A stretch of 64,000 nucleotides of DNA, from positions 60,773-124,772 of the forward strand of contig NZ_JACJTU010000026.1 in the NCBI RefSeq assembly GCF_014698835.1. Direction: 5' to 3'. A program made the translations under genes and the position numbers. This DNA is from Nostoc paludosum FACHB-159. GTDB lineage: Bacteria; Cyanobacteriota; Cyanobacteriia; Cyanobacteriales; Nostocaceae. Positions 8,758 through 18,581 of this stretch are shown one piece after another; within the stretch, counting starts at the first letter, position 1, and every line of letters begins with the position of its first letter. The notes below the pieces were generated by a model. That model was not told the origin of the DNA, searched no databases, and saw only the letters and a program-made list of their open reading frames with translations.

Positions 8758-9668
8758 TATATATTTAAGAGTGTTTCCCAGCCTTCATTTTTGATAAACC
8801 GTAAAATATATTGACATGTCAGTTGGGGCTGTTCAATTTGAGGGGCATGACCGCAATTTTTTAGCTTTATTAGTTGAGAATTAGTAATGTCTTGCTGAAA
8901 TTTTTCTGCATCCTCAGGTGGGAGCATATCATCAGATTCTCCCCATAAAATTAGTGTTGGTTTATCAACTTGACGAATTCTATTTGCCAAGTTAGTATAA
9001 CCACCAGTTTTCACATAAGAAATCATCGCATCATGCCAATTAGGCATTTCTTGATGTAGCATCGCACACTGAATAGCCAAAAGTAATTTATCATTACTAG
9101 CTAAAATATTGCCTAAATTTAATGCCAAAATGTGCCGTTGACGTAAGTATTCTACAGCAAGGAAATCGAAAGGTGGAAACAAGTATTTGCTAAAGGTGGG
9201 AGCGCAAGTATAACCTAAACTATTAATCAATACTAACGATTCCACAACTTCAGGATAAGTGAGAGTAAACTCAATTGCAGTTGCACCTCCCATTGATGCA
9301 CCTACTAGTGTAATCGGTCTGTTGATTAAAGTTTTCCAAAAATCGTAAAGGTGAATTTGGATTGTAGTTGGGCTGTAGGTTATTTCTTTTTGCCTTTGTG
9401 TAAAACCAAAACCTAACAAATCTACTGCCCATGTTTCATTTTGAGTGGCAAGCAATGGGAACAGCAGACGGAACTCTAGAACCGAACTGTCAAAGCCATG
9501 CAGCAGCAAAATTGGTGTTCCTCCTCTACCTTTGTGAATGTAGGTTGTGAGGATAGGGTGTTGACTTAGGGAAGTTGCAAGAGCAATTCTTTGAATACTT
9601 TGGACAAAAGCGATCGCTGTTGGGTCTGTTAAGTGATTAACTTGTGATGGGAGAAAATTAGGAAGCAT
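8757..9668 (-). CDS. Alpha/beta hydrolase
   Basis: This 303-residue protein has the alpha/beta hydrolase fold. The oxyanion-hole motif LLLHGFD is near 54-60, the nucleophile is S125 in GASMGG, the acid is D246 or D247 in GESDDM, and the base is H274 in NCGHAPQIEQP. The substrate is not evident. The gene starts only 6 bases after the end of the small exported protein gene on the same strand, so the two are probably co-transcribed. No signal peptide is seen, suggesting a cytoplasmic enzyme. Confidence 0.85.
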   Translation of the reverse strand: MLPNFLPSQVNHLTDPTAIAFVQSIQRIALATSLSQHPILTTYIHKGRGGTPILLLHGFDSSVLEFRLLFPLLATQNETWAVDLLGFGFTQRQKEITYSPTTIQIHLYDFWKTLINRPITLVGASMGGATAIEFTLTYPEVVESLVLINSLGYTCAPTFSKYLFPPFDFLAVEYLRQRHILALNLGNILASNDKLLLAIQCAMLHQEMPNWHDAMISYVKTGGYTNLANRIRQVDKPTLILWGESDDMLPPEDAEKFQQDITNSQLIKLKNCGHAPQIEQPQLTCQYILRFIKNEGWETLLNI

Positions 9669-9674
9669 TGGTAT

Positions 9675-10067
9675 TCACTCCAAACTAATTTTCCACAACC
9701 CAGAGAGCGGATTGGACTGTTGTAATTGACCATCGCTACTGCCGAGCCAATCATTGTTATACACTAACCCAATACTGAATATTCCACTTAGGGGATATTG
9801 CCCTAGTATTCCAAAGCCTTCAATATTCTTGGAATCAGCGATCGCCTGCTGCTTCAACTGTATGGTTATTTGGTTACCATCGTCAAAATAAATTGTTGCT
9901 CGTTGTTTATGAAACCGTACCTGAACTTTGTAGACCCCACCAGTTGCGTAATAGTAAGCTTTGGCAGGCAATTTTTGACCATCAATATTCTGCCCTTCCA
10001 ACTCAACTGCCATAGCAGGCGTGCTTATCAGTAACAGAACTGCCAAGACTAACTTTAAAACTTTCAT
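9675..10067 (-). CDS. Small secreted protein of unknown function
   Basis: The ATG at 10067 gives a 130-residue protein whose first residues form a typical signal peptide (MKVLKLVLAVLLLISTPAMA). An earlier in-frame start at 10085 would add six residues in front and is less likely. The mature region is rich in beta-type residues and has no cysteine pair or recognised motif. It is the first gene of a probable two-gene unit with the hydrolase. I do not recognise the family. Confidence 0.75.
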   Translation of the reverse strand: MKVLKLVLAVLLLISTPAMAVELEGQNIDGQKLPAKAYYYATGGVYKVQVRFHKQRATIYFDDGNQITIQLKQQAIADSKNIEGFGILGQYPLSGIFSIGLVYNNDWLGSSDGQLQQSNPLSGLWKISLE

Positions 10068-10200
10068 TGGTACTAACAGTAACAAATGCTTTCAATCAAA
10101 CTACTTTCTACTTTAAAATAACATTTTGTTCTGGTTTCTAAAGTCTTTTTCAAGGCAGGTTCAAGACTTCTTCCTTCTGCCCTCAGCATAGCTGCCTTCT

Positions 10201-11136
10201 TCAATCAAATGCTGATTTTTTCAACCATTTCGATGCTTCGTTATAAAATTTAAACTGGCTTTCACTGGCACGAAACTCTTTAGTATGAACCATTCTTCTT
10301 CCCTGAACCCACTTCGTGCCGTGGTGTTTATGTAACAATTCGTGATACAACACAAATTCAACTACAAACTCAGGTACTTTAGCATCATCAAGAGTCAAGC
10401 TGATGACTACCCTATCTCTAGCCGACTCATAGTGTCCTAATTTACGGTAAGTATTAATGCGACTCCATGCTAGACGTGGTTTAGCAAGACTGCCAGCAAA
10501 ATATTCATTATTGACTTTATCAAATAACTCATCAAGATTATAAAACTTACCTTGTGGGTTTTCTGCCACTACCTCAGCAATCAAATCAAGCTCTAACAAA
10601 ACATTACTGTACTCTTCTGTACTGGCAAATGTTCTAATGATTCGTGTATTATTTTGACTCTTACCAACAAGAGCAGATTCTACTAACGCTTGCAACACTG
10701 CCTTTGGTGCATTTATAAAACCTTCACTAATTATGATAGTAGCTGCGCCAGTAGATCTTTTACCCTGATATAGCCCAGACAAATTAGCGATCGCAATCAT
10801 TAGTTGTAGTGCTTGTTGACCACTCATACTCAAAATCTGCGTAGCTATTTCCAACAGATAGCAAGTATTTTTTAGGTGAAGTTTTAGATTCCCTTCATCT
10901 GTCAAAAATTTGATCCATGAGTATATTTTCCGAGATTGGTCAGTTAGATTTGCTGGTGTTGCTTGCTCCTGGGCACATATTTTTTCAATTATTGTTGCTT
11001 GTGTAATTAAAGTTTGATGTAGTTGTTTTACATGAAGCGAACCATCATCAAAATTCGAGGCTAAATGAAAAATTTCTTTTAAGAGAGTACTCTGCTGTGA
11101 TTTAATATTTTTAAGGTAAATACGTTTATTATCCAT
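10201..11136 (-). CDS. SprT-like zinc metallopeptidase domain protein
   Basis: The C-terminal third of this 311-residue protein resembles the SprT/Spartan zinc-peptidase domain. LDELFDKVNNEYF near 201-213 is the usual helix at its start, H265-E266-LL-H269 is the zincin HExxH motif, and H284 in HTKEF is the likely third zinc ligand. The first 190 residues form a helical region that I cannot assign. Members of this family act on protein-DNA crosslinks or as uncharacterised proteases; the substrate here is unknown. It is separated by 34 bases from the kinase-like gene downstream and may share its transcript. Confidence 0.75.
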   Translation of the reverse strand: MDNKRIYLKNIKSQQSTLLKEIFHLASNFDDGSLHVKQLHQTLITQATIIEKICAQEQATPANLTDQSRKIYSWIKFLTDEGNLKLHLKNTCYLLEIATQILSMSGQQALQLMIAIANLSGLYQGKRSTGAATIIISEGFINAPKAVLQALVESALVGKSQNNTRIIRTFASTEEYSNVLLELDLIAEVVAENPQGKFYNLDELFDKVNNEYFAGSLAKPRLAWSRINTYRKLGHYESARDRVVISLTLDDAKVPEFVVEFVLYHELLHKHHGTKWVQGRRMVHTKEFRASESQFKFYNEASKWLKKSAFD

Positions 11137-11170
11137 TTTTCAGTTAATTATTAGCGGATGTCTAAAGTAA

Positions 11171-11893
11171 CTAAAGCTTTAAATATTTGAAATAGTTTAA
11201 TTTTCGGGCTAGCTGATGACAGAGGTGCTTGAAAGAACTTACTAAACGATAAAATTTGCGTATAAAATCTAAAGCAGAGTATGGCACACGCAATCGAAGT
11301 GGACGTAACAGAGGCAGATATAACCAGTAATAAGCCCTTTTGAGATTATTCCATTTTGCACAAGGTTCTTGTTGAAGAAAATCTGAAATGTCTACGACTA
11401 ATCCTCTACCTTCGTACATCATGACATTACGACCGTGGACATCATGGGGGTGGAGTCCACAAGTTTTAGCATATTCAAGAGCTTCATCAACGTCCCGTAT
11501 TACCTGCTTGGGAATTGGTAAACCTAAGTGCATACAATCGTAGAGGGTTGTTCCATAAAGCCGTTTCAAAACTAAAAAGCCATCCTTGGCATACAAGCAC
11601 TTAGAAAAGGCCGGATGAGAACGTAGACGGCGGTAGACTTCTACTTCCTCTTCATAGCCTGGTCGTCCTGGGGCATAAACTTTCACTACATTTTCAGGGT
11701 AATCGGGGTGATACACCACTGCGGCATAATTGCCTTTGCCCAGCAACCGCCAAGGTTGTGGAATATAGCTAACCTTAATTGGATCGCGGGGATTAATACT
11801 TTCAATTTGTAAACCAGGTAGTAGTTCCTGATAAATGCTTTCTAGAAAATATTTTGGAAGCGAGTTGTCCATATGGGCAGTATCTAGCAACAA
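11171..11893 (-). CDS. Small protein-kinase-fold protein
   Basis: This 240-residue protein has the main marks of a protein-kinase-like fold: a glycine-containing loop (GKGNYAAVV, about 52-60), a lysine at K71 in VVKVYAP, the catalytic-loop pattern H150-D151 with N156 in HPHDVHGRNVMM, and a metal-binding aspartate in VVDISDF near 168-171. It lacks room for a full C-terminal lobe, so it may be a compact RIO- or lipopolysaccharide-kinase-like enzyme. The first ATG is used; another at 11872 is possible. The substrate is unknown. Confidence 0.7.
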   Translation of the reverse strand: MLLDTAHMDNSLPKYFLESIYQELLPGLQIESINPRDPIKVSYIPQPWRLLGKGNYAAVVYHPDYPENVVKVYAPGRPGYEEEVEVYRRLRSHPAFSKCLYAKDGFLVLKRLYGTTLYDCMHLGLPIPKQVIRDVDEALEYAKTCGLHPHDVHGRNVMMYEGRGLVVDISDFLQQEPCAKWNNLKRAYYWLYLPLLRPLRLRVPYSALDFIRKFYRLVSSFKHLCHQLARKLNYFKYLKL

Positions 11894-11988
11894 ACAATAA
11901 GATACACTACCTGATTAATTTCAACTATTACAGCAGATTGCAGCTTGGTGAGGTACAGGTTATCGTAGGGGCTTTACAGCTGTGCATC

Positions 11989-12175
11989 GGTGTCAACTTA
12001 ACGTGAAAAGCTTTGCCAAGACGTGATGCATGAATTCACTCACTTACGATGAAGATCCCCGTCACCCCACCCCGGTTTTGTCTAAAGCCAAAACCGCCCC
12101 TCCCCTTGGTAAGGGGAGGGGTTGGGGGTGGGGTAAAACGCCTATGGGATAAGCGTTTGAGCTTAAGCTGACACC
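11989..12175. mobile_element. MITE-like element
   Basis: Imperfect end repeats GGTGTCAACTTA (11989-12000) and TAAGCTGACACC (12164-12175) match in 11 of 12 positions. The interior, about 12055-12137, contains GC-rich inverted arms (CCCCACCCC and GGGGTGGGG). It is non-coding. The flanks resemble the two halves of the GTAGGGGCGC palindrome seen at 46209 and 49538, so the element may have inserted into such a repeat. Apart from it, the 450-base gap between genes holds nothing recognisable. Confidence 0.55.
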
Positions 12176-12343
12176 AATGACAGTTGTGCGCCCCTACCTG
12201 TGTATCTCATTTACCTTAAAAATCCTGTATCAACTTGTGTTTGAGATCCTACAGTTATCAGAATCGCTATAGGGTATGGGGGTGTAGGAGAAGGAGTTAC
12301 AGACAAGCTTTGTGCGTAAGTCCTGTGTTCTGAAGTAAACTTT

Positions 12344-15016
12344 TTAAGCCATTTGTCGCGCCATCAGATTGCTAAATAATCCGTTTTGATTGACTAATTC
12401 ATCAAACTTACCCTGCTGGACAACTCGGCCAGATTCAATTACATAAATGCGATCGGCATTGCGGATGGTGCTAAGACGATGGGCAATGATAATGCGTGTT
12501 ACCCCCAACTTGTCTAGACTGGCGCTAACTATAGCTTGGGTACGATTATCTAAAGCACTAGTAGCTTCATCAAAAATTAGGATTCTCGGTTCTAGTACTA
12601 AGGCACGAGCAATGAGCAACCTTTGTCGTTGTCCACCAGAAAGATTTGTACCGCCTTCTGAAATGACTGTGTGCATCTCCATTGGCATCGACTGAATATC
12701 ATCGGCAAATCCAGCCATGCGTGCTGCTTTCCAAGCTTCTTCCATTGTCACTAATGCGCCACTGGAAATATTTTCAAAAATCGAAGCGCTGTTGATGCGA
12801 CCATTTTGCAGCACTACACCAATCTGTCTGCGTACTGCTAGTGTATCTAACCCTGATAAGTCTTGACCATCGTAGTAAATCGTGCCATTTTTTGGGGTTT
12901 CAAAACCCAATAACAGCCTAATAATAGTTGATTTGCCGCTTCCAGAAGGCCCTACCAAAGCGATCGCCTCTCCTGGGTCTGCCTCAATTGTTACACGATC
13001 TAAATTCAGAGGGCCATCTTCTCGGTAGCTGAATGTCACGCGATCGATTTTTACTTGACCTGTTAATCGTCCCGGATCGCTTTTGCTAAGGTCGATTTCT
13101 GGTTGAGACTGAAAGATGGGCTTTGCACGTTCCCAGAAAATGCTGATATCTAATATGCTAACTATGGTGTTACTTAGTTGAGTTGCCCCAGCAATGAATA
13201 TGGCAAAGGCTGAATTAAATGCCAGGAATGTACTTGTAGATAGTCCTGTGCCGCTTTGAGATGGGTCTTGTGTAATTAATGTGACTGCTAGCCAAAAAAT
13301 AATTATCGAACTGACAGTCGGCATAGCGGTATTAAAGATAGCTAAGACATCTTCAATTAACTCTGTACTCAGTTTAAGTTTTAGCTGTTGAGTATACTTT
13401 TTTGCCCAGTAGGCAAAGGCGCGGTCTTCTGCGTTGCTGACTCGGAGTTTAGACACGCCAGCAACCATCTGTACGGTAAAACCAAAAATATCCCCTTCTA
13501 TCTCTTCTAAAGAACGTAACTTCTGGCGGCTAAGTACACCTGAGATAGTAGTTAAAATAATTGTCACTAATGCTACGGCTGCCACAACTAAAGCGAGGTT
13601 GGAACTGTAGATAAATAACAATCCCAGATTGAGTAGGGAAAAGAAGCTAGTAAAAATTGTGCGTAATACAGTATCGTTGAGCTGATGGCGGATTTTAGCG
13701 ATCGCCGAAACACGAGATTGTAAATCCCCTATTGAATATTCTCGAAAAAAAGATACTCGCAGATTAAATAATCTATCCCATGAGGCTGCTTGAGCGTCTA
13801 AACTGGCTTTGCTTTCTAATCTTAGGCTGGCAAAACCTTGGGCAATTTGAAAAATTACTGTACCCAAGCTGGCGGCTACCAAACCCAATCCGATTTCCAA
13901 TAACAACCCTCTGTTTGCATCAGGAATCACAGAATCAATGAGGATGGCAATTGCTAAGGGGGTTAACATTCCTAACAATGCGCCGATACTTCCTGTCAGA
14001 AAGATAATCGCCAGTTCTCGAACTTGTCCCTTAAAGGCAAACAGAATTAAATCAAGCGCAGTTAAATTTCGATCGGGTAAGGAGCGATAAAACACATAGG
14101 CAAAGGGAGCTAGTTGTTCAGCAGTATGACTGTTTACAGGTATGCGAGTTTGTTTCTGTGGGTCAAAAATTTCATACTTTCCCACCCCTGCTGGTAACAC
14201 TGCAACCGGAAGGTTGTCTTGATGAGTGTAAGCCAACAAAGGGCCGCTATCTTTTTGCCACCATCGGTCATTGAGCAATACCCGACGAATGCGAATTCGG
14301 GATGCACGAGCGATCGCTTCTAACGGTTCTTGAATCCGCTGCATGTTTTCAGAACGCAGAGGTGGTTGAATTTTAATTCCTAATGCCCTACCCACTGCAC
14401 CTGCGGCAATTAATAGTGGCGTGCCTTCTTGTATCAGTTGCGCTTGCTGAGGTTTGAGGACTGATGCCAAGCTGCCTAAAGCAGTAAGTTTGACTTCATA
14501 GTTAAGTTTATTCCGTGCTTGAAATTGAGTCCAATTTGCTGCCGATTCTTCCTGTTCTATTTGAGTTAAAGTGTCGCAAAAATCAGTATGCAGTTGCTCA
14601 ATAACAAGTTTAATTTCGTTCCAACTAACAAGCTTTTCAGTATGAACAAAAACTGATTCAGTAGAATAAATGCCTACACAAGTACAAATATTGTTCTCCC
14701 AAATTTGCACTAAATTGAGAAATTTTTCTGCTTCATTTTTCCCCTGATTTATCCATTGTTCGCATTCCTGTGCAGTTAATTGCGATAACTCAGTATCTTC
14801 TAGAGATATCGCTAATATTTTATGATTATCAGCTGATATCCCAAACAATGCTTCTCCCGGATTCACACTAAATAAATAACGGCGAACACCTTCAATACCT
14901 TGCTCGATGGAAATAGCAAATAGAGCGATCGCACCAGATTTCATTTGCCAAACTATTTGCGGATCGTCTAATACTAAGGATTGATTACCTGTGAGCAGTA
15001 ACTTAGATTCACTCAT
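12344..15016 (-). CDS. NHLP-type peptide export ABC transporter, ATPase/permease
   Basis: This 890-residue protein resembles the NHLP-system export ABC transporter subunit that lacks a peptidase domain. Residues 1 to about 330 form a soluble region particular to this type, about 335-630 a membrane domain, and 650-890 the ATPase with Walker A GPSGSGKST (about 689-697), signature LSGGQ (about 795) and Walker B ILIFDE (about 815). The family is known to occur with nitrile-hydratase-like and Nif11-like leader peptides. Its start overlaps the end of the cyclase gene by 8 bases, implying translational coupling. It may act as a partner of the peptidase-containing transporter at 21271-23547. Confidence 0.88.
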   Translation of the reverse strand: MSESKLLLTGNQSLVLDDPQIVWQMKSGAIALFAISIEQGIEGVRRYLFSVNPGEALFGISADNHKILAISLEDTELSQLTAQECEQWINQGKNEAEKFLNLVQIWENNICTCVGIYSTESVFVHTEKLVSWNEIKLVIEQLHTDFCDTLTQIEQEESAANWTQFQARNKLNYEVKLTALGSLASVLKPQQAQLIQEGTPLLIAAGAVGRALGIKIQPPLRSENMQRIQEPLEAIARASRIRIRRVLLNDRWWQKDSGPLLAYTHQDNLPVAVLPAGVGKYEIFDPQKQTRIPVNSHTAEQLAPFAYVFYRSLPDRNLTALDLILFAFKGQVRELAIIFLTGSIGALLGMLTPLAIAILIDSVIPDANRGLLLEIGLGLVAASLGTVIFQIAQGFASLRLESKASLDAQAASWDRLFNLRVSFFREYSIGDLQSRVSAIAKIRHQLNDTVLRTIFTSFFSLLNLGLLFIYSSNLALVVAAVALVTIILTTISGVLSRQKLRSLEEIEGDIFGFTVQMVAGVSKLRVSNAEDRAFAYWAKKYTQQLKLKLSTELIEDVLAIFNTAMPTVSSIIIFWLAVTLITQDPSQSGTGLSTSTFLAFNSAFAIFIAGATQLSNTIVSILDISIFWERAKPIFQSQPEIDLSKSDPGRLTGQVKIDRVTFSYREDGPLNLDRVTIEADPGEAIALVGPSGSGKSTIIRLLLGFETPKNGTIYYDGQDLSGLDTLAVRRQIGVVLQNGRINSASIFENISSGALVTMEEAWKAARMAGFADDIQSMPMEMHTVISEGGTNLSGGQRQRLLIARALVLEPRILIFDEATSALDNRTQAIVSASLDKLGVTRIIIAHRLSTIRNADRIYVIESGRVVQQGKFDELVNQNGLFSNLMARQMA

Positions 15017-17282
15017 TTGGAGTTAGAGATTCAATATTTCTTTGTTGTAGGTGTATGGCATGAAATTGCGCTTCCACTTCTGGCGGCAGACTAGTAAAGT
15101 AAATATAAAAATTATTTCGTTCTGGCGTTTTGTCTAAAACTTTAGCATAGATATCTTTGCTCATTTCGCTATTATTGGGTATCAATAAGTTCAGTTTCAA
15201 GTTAGTAAAGGGCTGTAAAACTACAGAATTTACTGCTGAGTTATAACATACTTGCGCTCCCTTGGCTGAAAGCTTTACTAACTTTCCCTCAATGACGGTC
15301 TTATGTACATCTTTGCCATCTAAAATCGCATATTTTAGGGGAATTGCTTCTGGCAGTTCAAAAAAGATTTCTTCTTCTTGAGTAAGATATAAATCATATC
15401 CTCCACCAATACCACCCACCTCATAAATCTTTATTGATTGCTTTACCCCTTTAGCTTGTACTTCTTTATTTCCAATAATTTTGACAATGGAACCAGCTTC
15501 TTTAATAGTTGATTCGGAAGCAAAAATTTGTCCGCCGACTGTATAAGATTCAATTCGATAGGTTAAATTAACTTGATCGCCGATAACGCCATATTTGGTT
15601 CGTTTTTCCGAGCCAATATTCCCAACTACTACTTCTGCTGTATTAATGCCAATACCCATTTCTAGCTTTGATAATCCCATTTGCTGAATCTTTTTATTCA
15701 CAGGTTCCATTGCTAATTGCATTGCCACAGCACAAGCGATCGCTCTTATAGCATCATTTTCTCTGGTGATAGGAGCGCCGAATAAAACTAAAATCCCATC
15801 ACCCATAAATTCATCAATTGTACCTTGATACTGAGTGATGACATCTGCCATGTATCCTAGATAAAAGTTAATAATTTTAATTACTTCTTCTGCGGATAAT
15901 CTCTCACAGGTAGCTGTAAAACCTCTTAAATCAGAAGTAAGAATAGTAATTTTCTTACGTTCTCCCCCAAGTTTCAAACCTTCAGGATTTTCTAATAAAT
16001 TAGCAACTATTTCATCGGTAAGGTAACGGCCAAAAGTTTTCCGAATGTCTCCCGCAGTCCGAGCAATGTAGGCAGTCACAGCAATTGCAGAACAAATTAA
16101 TGTCATTAATGGTGGAATCACAGGAATCCACCACCCTGCTATAAAAATGAGATAGCTACTACCTATAAGGCAACATCCTGCTAACAAAATGCTAATCAAA
16201 GGTAATAATGATTTTCTTTTAGAACTACCGCTATATCTTTGTTGCCATATTAATATAGCGCCAATCAGCGCCCAAAGAAAAATCCACAACCATTCGTATA
16301 GTTTGCTCCATGTTTTTATTAATGGGCGACCGTCTAAAGTAGCGCTTAAAATTTGACTAATGGCATGGGCATGAATAGTTACACCAGCCATGCGTTTAGG
16401 TGCTGTTAAAATTCTACTGCTGTAAGGCGTATAAAATAAGTCTTTGAGGCTTTCTGCTGTGGAACCAATTAATATAATCCGCCCCTTTAATAAGTTTTTA
16501 GGAATCCGATTTTCTAGCACATCCATAATAGATATGTACAGAAAACTTTGTCTAGAAGCTCGGTAATTTAGCAGTACTTGATAACCCTGGTCTTCAGCCC
16601 GAACATAACCGCCATCATTGCCTTGAAATAAGGGATAAATAACATTACCTGTTTTAACTAAATAATCTTTTGTTTGTCCGACATCAACGTGGCGATCGCT
16701 CAAATAAAGATAAGCAAGTTTAAAAGCAAAACTAAAGACATTTTCGCCATTTTTGTCGGCTAAATACATCAAACTCCGGCGAACTTTTCCATCTACATCT
16801 AAAGGAAAATCATTTGCACCAACTTGGCCGCGTTGTTTCAAAGCTGGCGGTGGTGCAACTGCAAAGCTATCTTCACTCTCGGCTACTTTTTGCACACCAA
16901 CTAAATTTGGTGTAGACTCAAATACTTTAACTAACGATTCATGTCCAAATCCTACTGGCAAATCTCGATATAAATCCAAACCAATAGCACTGGGGTTTTG
17001 TTGTTTTAAATTCTCTAAAACTTGTGCAAGTAAGGCATCAGGTAAAGGCCAATAACCACGCTTACCAAGTTTTTGGACATCAGATTCGTTAATTTCTACA
17101 ATTACAATTCGCGGATCAACTGGTTCTGGAGAACGTAATAGAAACATTCGATCTAGTGCTGCTAATTCTAACATTTGCAATAATCCACTCAACCGCAGAA
17201 TTAATACAAATGCTCCAGCACTAGGAGTAGCAATAAAGATACCGCGCCATTGCCAAAATAGGCGTTTTATCTGACTCCACAT
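15009..17282 (-). CDS. CHASE2 domain class III nucleotide cyclase
   Basis: The protein (757 residues) has an N-terminal membrane helix (about 20-38), an extracytoplasmic CHASE2 sensor domain (about 40-330), three more helices (about 335-405) and a class III cyclase domain (about 440-620). The two metal aspartates are in ILTSDLRGF and FMGDG, and the transition-state Asn and Arg are in VNLTYR. The residues that choose the purine are unusual for an adenylate cyclase: Glu in IDEFMGD where Lys is common, and Gly in YGVIGD where Asp or Thr is common, so the product cannot be named. About 110 residues at the C-terminus (LVKLSAKGAQV) resemble a degenerate PilZ domain. It sits between DUF928 (3-base gap) and the export ABC gene (overlap). 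Confidence 0.85.
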   Translation of the reverse strand: MWSQIKRLFWQWRGIFIATPSAGAFVLILRLSGLLQMLELAALDRMFLLRSPEPVDPRIVIVEINESDVQKLGKRGYWPLPDALLAQVLENLKQQNPSAIGLDLYRDLPVGFGHESLVKVFESTPNLVGVQKVAESEDSFAVAPPPALKQRGQVGANDFPLDVDGKVRRSLMYLADKNGENVFSFAFKLAYLYLSDRHVDVGQTKDYLVKTGNVIYPLFQGNDGGYVRAEDQGYQVLLNYRASRQSFLYISIMDVLENRIPKNLLKGRIILIGSTAESLKDLFYTPYSSRILTAPKRMAGVTIHAHAISQILSATLDGRPLIKTWSKLYEWLWIFLWALIGAILIWQQRYSGSSKRKSLLPLISILLAGCCLIGSSYLIFIAGWWIPVIPPLMTLICSAIAVTAYIARTAGDIRKTFGRYLTDEIVANLLENPEGLKLGGERKKITILTSDLRGFTATCERLSAEEVIKIINFYLGYMADVITQYQGTIDEFMGDGILVLFGAPITRENDAIRAIACAVAMQLAMEPVNKKIQQMGLSKLEMGIGINTAEVVVGNIGSEKRTKYGVIGDQVNLTYRIESYTVGGQIFASESTIKEAGSIVKIIGNKEVQAKGVKQSIKIYEVGGIGGGYDLYLTQEEEIFFELPEAIPLKYAILDGKDVHKTVIEGKLVKLSAKGAQVCYNSAVNSVVLQPFTNLKLNLLIPNNSEMSKDIYAKVLDKTPERNNFYIYFTSLPPEVEAQFHAIHLQQRNIESLTPNE

Positions 17283-17285
17283 AAA

Positions 17286-18050
17286 TTACTTAGTCTGAGC
17301 ATTGTTGGTATTTACTAAAGGTTTGGAAACTAAATTTTTTAAATTCACTGATTCTAATAATGCTTGCCAATTAGCCATGACAGTGCGATCGCTAGGATTG
17401 TTAAGACGTTGCTTTACTAAAGTATGTAGCGCTTCGTACCAAATCCCACGTGTGGCATAAACTTGAGAAAGTCCCTTGGGATTTGTGTTTGCTAGCTGCT
17501 TCAATAAATCAGGAGTTGGCTGAATCCGTTCTACCCAACCATTGACAGTAATTTTGTCCTCTGGCTCTTCTGAATCACAAGCGATCGCTATATACCACTG
17601 GTATTGTTTATTAACTTTGAGGCTCGGTGCTTTTGCTGGGAGCGTAAAACCAATAATTCCTGATTGATTTGGAAGTTGAAAAGTTGTTTTGTAAACTATA
17701 CCGCGATCGTCTAGAAGTGAGAATTCAACAGTTTGTAATGGCATTTGCTGTACAAGCCAATAAAATGTCGGACGTTCTGCAAGAGTTAAACCTAACTTAT
17801 TTGGAGGAATTAAAGAAGTTAAACTTTTTTTTCTGTCTGAATCGCACTCATCTTCGCCACGGGTTGCACCACCAGCCGTAGTCTGTGGTGCTTTTCGATT
17901 TGGTGGAATAAAGTTTTGACTAATCTTCCAATTCTGAAATTTCAGTTTCTCTGGTGATTGTGCGCTCGCAATTCTCGGCAAACTAGAAATCATTAATATC
18001 AGAGATATAGAAAATCCACTAAAATTTATAAATTTTTGTATCGAATCCAT
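17286..18050 (-). CDS. DUF928 family exported protein
   Basis: This 254-residue protein matches the cyanobacterial DUF928 pattern: an N-terminal hydrophobic signal (ending near IASAQS), a short Gly/Arg/Cys-containing segment with GGATRGEDECD, a central beta-rich domain with PTFYWLV, and a helical tail with GIWYEAL. The function of the family is unknown. It is the first gene of a three-gene unit with the CHASE2 cyclase and the ABC transporter. A second DUF928 gene at 36431-37216 also follows a CHASE2 gene, so a link between DUF928 and CHASE2 sensing in the periplasm is a reasonable inference. Confidence 0.82.
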   Translation of the reverse strand: MDSIQKFINFSGFSISLILMISSLPRIASAQSPEKLKFQNWKISQNFIPPNRKAPQTTAGGATRGEDECDSDRKKSLTSLIPPNKLGLTLAERPTFYWLVQQMPLQTVEFSLLDDRGIVYKTTFQLPNQSGIIGFTLPAKAPSLKVNKQYQWYIAIACDSEEPEDKITVNGWVERIQPTPDLLKQLANTNPKGLSQVYATRGIWYEALHTLVKQRLNNPSDRTVMANWQALLESVNLKNLVSKPLVNTNNAQTK

Positions 18051-18581
18051 ATTCAGTCCTATTAATTTTCAATCTTTAAGGGGCTATTGAGTAAAATTAA
18101 CTACAAATAAGCAAATCCATATTAACTTCCCATCTAAAAAATTGGTTAAAAATATTGCCAAAATCTGATTGCAGTGAGTATAACTTGGCAGAAGTAGTAA
18201 CTAAGGGACTTCCAACAAATAAATTATCTAAATAAACGTAGACGCATTAGCGAAGCGGTAGCGACGAGCGTCAGCGGCTTGCCGCAGGCTACCACAGAGA
18301 ACACAGAGAAAGGAGGAGTAGAGAGAGTTTTCGCGTCAGTTTTGGAACATTTTTTTATTTGGAAGTCCCTAAGTGTAAGAAGAAAAAAGTAAAGATGTTA
18401 AACAGGCTTCCTGACTTGTAAACGCTTTCTAGCAACTGACGTTGAAAAGTCAATAAGTCTTATATCGTTGGGTGAGTTGTGCTAGCTGTGCAGTAAATGT
18501 TGATACAAATACTTGGTAGGAGCGCACAGCTATGCACCCTTTGTAGTTCGTTTTTCTTGGTTAATTTTTTTTAATTTACGT
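18051..18581. other. Divergent regulatory region of the export genes
   Basis: These 531 bases separate the minus-strand DUF928-cyclase-ABC unit from the plus-strand cNMP-HlyD-PCAT unit and must contain both promoters. A dispersed repeat lies at about 18236-18320 (GTAGACGCATTAGCGAAGCGG, then CACAGAGAACACAGAGAAAG-like sequence). No operator palindrome or cyclic-nucleotide receptor site was recognised with confidence. Confidence 0.5.

Noticed and set aside
12447..12695. 82-codon plus-strand frame
   Set aside because: It is antisense to the conserved ATPase motifs of the export ABC gene and has no support of its own.
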